This document shows, in pieces, positions 6,149 to 8,421 of a DNA stretch of 8,421 nucleotides. The notes under the pieces are model-generated. The model made no database searches and was not told the DNA's origin. It saw nothing but the letters and a program-made list of their open reading frames with translations. The translations under genes were made by a program, and so were the position numbers. How positions within the stretch are numbered: position 1 is the first letter of the stretch; the number at the start of each line of letters is the position of its first letter. The stretch is from NCBI GenBank assembly GCA_964560775.1, contig CAZLNH010000406.1, positions 1 through 8,421 of the forward strand, in the 5' to 3' direction. The stretch comes from Woeseia sp964560775 (GTDB lineage: Bacteria > Pseudomonadota > Gammaproteobacteria > Steroidobacterales > Woeseiaceae).

Positions 6149-6247
6149 GCCTGATACGGCGCTGCAGATGAACACGTCGAACTGTCATGCCTCTTGTATT
6201 CGCAAGGGGAGCGCCATTTCACCCCACCGCTTAGCTTAGCATTAGGC
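6149..6247 (+). repeat. Long, diverged attC site after the parE remnant
   Basis: GACGCCTGAT and ATTAGGCGTC at the two ends are nearly perfect reverse complements (left core GCCTGAT 6149-6155, right core ATTAGGC 6241-6247). Inside, GGCGCT (about 6158-6163) pairs with AGCGCC (6210-6215), and a CTCTTG...CAAGGGG hairpin sits in the centre. The right core has A in place of the invariant G at the cleavage step, and the left arm has the matching change, so the pairing is kept but the site is probably poorly recombinogenic. Confidence 0.7.
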
Positions 6248-6295
6248 GTCCCGATGCGAGCACACGGGTTTTCCACATTCGTACACCAAAACGCG

Positions 6296-6311
6296 GTGCG
6301 TTTCTCCGCAC
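6296..6311. repeat. Short hairpin upstream of the single-pass membrane protein gene
   Basis: GTGCG (6296-6300) and CGCAC (6307-6311) flank a TTTCTC loop, just before the gene starting at 6331. No T-tract follows, so a regulatory or terminator role is uncertain. Confidence 0.35.
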
Positions 6312-6330
6312 ATTGCTTTGGGATTGAGCC

Positions 6331-6852
6331 GTGAAGGTCACCGAGTTTTTAGCAATCTATGCTGCCGCGCTTTCGACGACTGTGTTTCTATGGAATCTTT
6401 CGCGCTCTCGGTCTCGAATTGCGGTGAAGCTGGTATTAGGTGTGAGCGATGGTGCAGGTGAAGTACAATCTGGTGCGTATATTGCTATTCAAAATGTCTC
6501 TCCTCATACGGTACATCTGTCTAGCCTTTCAATTCTCTATCCATACAGAAATGCGAATCTAATTGACAAAGTGACTCACCTATTCCGATATCGGCGCCTG
6601 CCCCGGACGGTTGGTTGGGTCCATACCAAGCTCGATTACTTCAGCGTGGAGGACAAGCTTCCGATTTCTTTAGAGGCGAGGCAGTCCCATCATGTCTTTG
6701 TCCCAGACCCAGTATTGGATAGAATTTTGCACGATGCCATCCGTCGCGAAATTAGGGCCAACGTCCAAGATGCCCTGTGGCGAAGTACATACTCGGGACG
6801 CCTTAGGGTGACTTGGAGCACTACAGGTGACAAATGCGACTGTGCAAAATAA
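6331..6852 (+). CDS. Unrecognised single-pass membrane protein with beta-sandwich-like domain (cassette gene)
   Basis: I do not recognise a named family. The 173-residue product has one hydrophobic segment at about 5-22 (EFLAIYAAALSTTVFLWNLS) followed by a basic RSRSR cluster, so the remainder is probably cytoplasmic. Residues about 28-75 look like an all-beta unit: IAVKLVLGVSDG, then AYIAIQNVSPHTVHLSSLSI. The phrase 'Q-N-x-S...V-x-L-x-x-x-x-I' is common in small cassette and phage-type membrane proteins of unknown function. A basic helix (DRILHDAIRREIRANV) precedes the last strands. GTG 6331 is chosen for GGGA seven bases upstream and because the hydrophobic helix begins right after it. The stop is five bases before an attC, so this is a complete cassette gene. 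Confidence 0.65.
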   Translation: MKVTEFLAIYAAALSTTVFLWNLSRSRSRIAVKLVLGVSDGAGEVQSGAYIAIQNVSPHTVHLSSLSILYPYRNANLIDKVTHLFRYRRLPRTVGWVHTKLDYFSVEDKLPISLEARQSHHVFVPDPVLDRILHDAIRREIRANVQDALWRSTYSGRLRVTWSTTGDKCDCAK

Positions 6853-6856
6853 GGAC

Positions 6857-6920
6857 GCCTAACAACGCGCTCCCAATTCAGGCGGTCTGTGTTAAGTGCG
6901 GGTGCGCTTGGACATTATGT
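6857..6920 (+). repeat. attC site after the single-pass membrane protein
   Basis: The left core GCCTAAC (6857-6863) is canonical. GCGCTCCC (6867-6874) pairs with GGGTGCGC (6900-6907) apart from one T-T mismatch. The right core ATTATGT (6914-6920) departs from GTTRRRY at two positions, including the cleavage-site G. The arm GCGCTTGGACATT parallels the other arms of the array. It is a good attC by structure but degenerate at its right end. Confidence 0.75.
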
Positions 6921-6954
6921 GCCATAAAAGCCCATGGGTAAACGGGTACTCTAA

Positions 6955-7167
6955 GTGGCAATCGGTTCAGGCGTCCCCGACGAGGACGCGTTGAACGTCT
7001 GCACTGACGGCTCCTCTAGTCCAAAAAGACAGCGAGCCGCAGGCGTCGGCGTTCGATTCGTATGGGTCAACCCGGCAGGCGACGAAGAGTATTCGGACTA
7101 TGCACCGATCGGCTGGCAAAAGGCGACTATCGACGAGATGGAAGTTGAGGCCTGTACGGTGGGGTAG
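6955..7167 (+). pseudogene. RNase H-fold protein, N-terminal fragment only
   Basis: The 70-codon frame reads as the first third of a type 1 RNase H: NVCTDGSSSP at 14-23 supplies the first catalytic Asp (D18). AAGVGVRFVWVNPAG (28-42) is the beta2-beta3 hairpin. ATIDEMEVEAC (57-67) supplies the second acidic residue (E63) of helix A. The third and fourth catalytic Asp regions are absent. The frame stops at TVG inside a shortened attC, so the 3' part of the gene and the left part of its attC appear to have been deleted together. The start is also doubtful: ATG 6934 in the same frame (MGKRVL) is followed by TAA at 6952, leaving only GTG 6955. An active nuclease is unlikely. Confidence 0.75.
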
Positions 7168-7203
7168 AACCCAGTTAAGTCTGGGCGAGCTTAGACGTTA
7201 GGA
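7164..7203 (+). repeat. Shortened attC remnant at the end of the RNase H fragment
   Basis: The right arm is excellent: CTGGG (7181-7185), then CGAGCTTAGAC, then core GTTAGGA (7197-7203). CCCAG (7170-7174) pairs with CTGGG around a TTAAGT loop. The left core is only the poor match GTAGAAC (7164-7170) and the element is 40 bp, shorter than usual attC sites. I read it as an attC that lost its left portion. Confidence 0.65.
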
Positions 7204-7210
7204 AGTACAT

Positions 7211-7742
7211 ATGCGTCCCTGTTTCATTACGCCCATTCCCGAGCTTGCTCTTGCAAGCAAGCTTCTCGATGCTGCGGGTGATGCTTTGCTTTTAGGCGAT
7301 CACGTGCTTGCCGCGTGACTTGTCGCGGCGTCTGACTTTCCCGCCATTGCCAGCCATACGAAAAGGATTTTGGGGCCGCTCTCCGAGGAGGTTCACCGTC
7401 AAACCAAGCTGCCGACCGTGCTGCCGAAGTCCGAGAGAGAGGCGACGCGTATGGCGACCAAGGCGGTTGAACATCAAATCTTCGAGAGGGATGGCTGGCG
7501 TTGTCGATTCTGCTGCCTGAGTGTGGTTTGTAGACTAGCGAGAAAGGTGCTGATTGAGCTTTTCCCAGAGGAAACGCATTGGGTGGCAGCGGAGTATGAA
7601 CGTCATTCGGCGTGCTGTGCTGGCTGACATCTCTTATTTTCCGCGCTCGCAAAGCATATTGATGCCGAGCGACCTTGAACGACAAAGAAGCATCTGCTGT
7701 CCAGTTTCCCGGTATTTATCCGTTGTGCACATGACGGATTAA
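7211..7742 (+). pseudogene. Decayed HNH endonuclease gene (premature stop plus frameshift)
   Basis: From ATG 7211 the frame reads MRPCFITPIPELALASKLLD, reaches GDHVLAA and hits TGA at 7316-7318. The same frame then continues with typical family sequence: LVAASDFPAIASHTKRILGP, then EVHRQ, then FERDGWRCRFC with the first zinc-type CxxC pair at codons 98 and 101, then ELFPEETHWVAAEYERHSA. Right after HSA (about 7612) the frame closes at 7627. The likely continuation is in the next frame (ADISYFPRSQS...CCPV to the stop at 7740-7742), where the expected DH...P.s.GG and CxxCN elements are blurred. A CGA-to-TGA change would explain the internal stop. Family knowledge: these HNH proteins of about 200 residues carry an N-terminal helical part and a C-terminal HNH. 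Here the catalytic half is lost. Confidence 0.7.
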
Positions 7743-7751
7743 TGCCAGAAA

Positions 7752-7758
7752 GTTAGAC
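7752..7758 (+). repeat. Possible last integron core site
   Basis: GTTAGAC fits GTTRRRY exactly and lies ten bases after the end of the decayed HNH gene, before the chromosomal amidohydrolase. I cannot find a convincing left arm, so it may be the relic right end of the final attC or a chance match. Confidence 0.35.
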
Positions 7759-7777
7759 AAATGTGAGAAGTACTAGC

Positions 7778-7783
7778 AGGAGG
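7778..7783 (+). promoter_or_regulatory. Ribosome binding site of the amidohydrolase gene
   Basis: A perfect AGGAGG lies five bases before ATG 7789. It is the strongest Shine-Dalgarno in the window and fixes the start of the amidohydrolase. Confidence 0.85.
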
Positions 7784-7788
7784 CTCCT

Positions 7789-8421
7789 ATGAAAAATGTT
7801 ACCCTCGTCGCTGTCTTCCTTATCGGGGCAGGTCACTTCTCCGCGCCCCTCCTGGCGCAGGACCGACCCCCAATCATCGACATGCACCTCCACGCAGATC
7901 TTCCTCCCTACGACGTGCCCGCGGGAACACTTGCTCTGTGCCGTCCCGAGCCGTGCCGCGGCGAGGGTCTGTCAACTGCGAGTCACGCGGAGACGTTCGA
8001 GAAAACGATCGAGGCGATGGAGCGCAACAACATCGTCAAGGCCTTTCTCAGCGGCGTCGATCTGGAGATCGTCCGTGAATGGACAGCTGCGCACCCTGGT
8101 CGCTTTATCGCGTCGCCTTTTATCGTGGAAATTGGTCGACCCGACCCGGGCGTACTCAGGCGGGAGTATGCGGCGGGGCGTCTGAGCGGTATGGGCGAGA
8201 TCGCGACGCAATTGAGCGGCGTGTCACCGACCGATCCGGCGCTCGAGCCATACTTCGCACTTGCCGAGGAGTTGGACATCCCGGTTTCCATTCACACAGC
8301 GGGGATCGGGCCGTACTTGCCCGGCTTCCGCTCCGCCGCGGGCAACCCGTTGTTGCTGGAAGACGTGCTGGTCCGCCACCCGAAGCTGCGGCTTTTCCTG
8401 GAGAATGCCGGATTTCCCTAT
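7789..8421 (+). CDS. Exported amidohydrolase (amidohydrolase-2 / TIM-barrel metal hydrolase), C-terminus outside window
   Basis: The frame is open for 211 codons to the right edge. Residues 1-23 form a signal peptide (MKNVTLVAVFLIGAGHFSAP LLA, cleavage near A23/Q24), so the enzyme is exported, probably to the periplasm. IIDMHLHADL at 29-38 carries the metal-binding HxH of the first barrel strand. GEIATQLSGVSPTDPALEPY and AEELDIPVSIHTAG (H169) follow the amidohydrolase-2 plan, where a later strand supplies a metal-ligand His. ENAGFPY at the edge matches the 'E..G..P' stretch preceding the next helix. A CRPEPC segment (50-56) is unusual. Members hydrolyse or decarboxylate small ring compounds; the substrate here is unknown. 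The gene is G+C-rich with a strong ribosome site, and I take it as chromosomal flank rather than a cassette. Confidence 0.85.
   Translation, partial: MKNVTLVAVFLIGAGHFSAPLLAQDRPPIIDMHLHADLPPYDVPAGTLALCRPEPCRGEGLSTASHAETFEKTIEAMERNNIVKAFLSGVDLEIVREWTAAHPGRFIASPFIVEIGRPDPGVLRREYAAGRLSGMGEIATQLSGVSPTDPALEPYFALAEELDIPVSIHTAGIGPYLPGFRSAAGNPLLLEDVLVRHPKLRLFLENAGFPY

Larger units (their letters stand above)
1220..7758 (+). mobile_element. Integron gene-cassette array (no integrase in window)
   Basis: Eight or nine genes and gene remnants all lie on the plus strand. Most are followed, often overlapping the stop codon, by short imperfect inverted repeats with integron core sites (RYYYAAC on the left, GTTRRRY or a near match on the right). 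The clearest are at 1937-2025 and 4888-4946, the latter exactly 59 bp. Three right arms share a GCTTAG or GCTTGG segment just before the core (AGCTTAGATGTTGGAC, AGCTTAGACGTTAGGA, GCGCTTGGACATTATGT), as expected for attC sites accumulated by one integrase lineage. Cassette genes are A+T-richer than the flanking genes. Boundaries given are the leftmost and rightmost core-like heptamers and are approximate. No tyrosine recombinase gene is visible, so this may be the interior of a chromosomal integron or an integrase-less attC cluster. Confidence 0.8.

Noticed and set aside
7227..7685. 152-codon minus-strand frame
   Set aside because: It is antisense to the decayed HNH gene, whose plus-strand translation carries RDGWRCRFC. 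The minus-strand product has no recognisable content.
7796..8185. 129-codon plus-strand frame within the amidohydrolase region
   Set aside because: It is a shifted frame of the amidohydrolase gene, which has a perfect AGGAGG, a signal peptide and the HxH motif.
1..8421. CRISPR array, tRNA, rRNA or integron integrase
   Set aside because: No regularly spaced direct repeats, cloverleaf with CCA-type end, rRNA-like stretch or tyrosine-recombinase motif was seen on either strand.

Overview
The window looks like a proteobacterial chromosome, probably a gammaproteobacterium of the Xanthomonadales or a related group. It carries a cassette array typical of a chromosomal integron, or of a cluster of attC sites whose integrase lies elsewhere. 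The two flanking genes are G+C-rich: sampled lines of the amidohydrolase gene run at about 63% G+C. The cassette genes are visibly poorer: a sampled line of the DUF262 gene is about 38%. That contrast, the single orientation of all cassette genes and the recurrent attC-like sites at or just after gene ends are the evidence. The lineage is an inference from gene style and attC arm sequence, not an identification.

Layout. Positions 1-914 on the minus strand hold most of a DUF222 (13E12-type) HNH endonuclease gene that runs off the left edge. Positions 915-1228 are intergenic and may contain the attI or leader side of the array. Positions 1220-7758 hold the array, all on the plus strand: a DUF1780 putative endonuclease; a DUF262 (GmrSD/ParB-like) gene followed four bases later by a HEPN RNase-like gene; a standalone cytoplasmic trypsin-like protease; an overlapping pair made of a two-helix membrane protein and a small FlgT-C-like beta-rich protein; a ParE-type toxin lacking its N-terminus; a single-pass membrane protein; an RNase H fragment ending inside a shortened attC; and a decayed HNH endonuclease gene with an in-frame stop and a frameshift. 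Positions 7789-8421 hold the start of an exported amidohydrolase gene on the G+C-rich chromosomal side.

Working together. The array reads as a set of nucleic-acid-targeting and membrane cassettes, the kind of content expected of anti-phage or toxin-antitoxin accessory DNA. The best candidate for an undescribed system is the DUF262-HEPN pair, possibly together with the protease, because no attC is recognisable between them. Second is the membrane/FlgT-C-like overlapping pair. Intact cassettes lie on the left and broken ones on the right. This suits an array that gains cassettes at its left end and decays at its distal end. No integrase gene, tRNA, rRNA or CRISPR array is visible.
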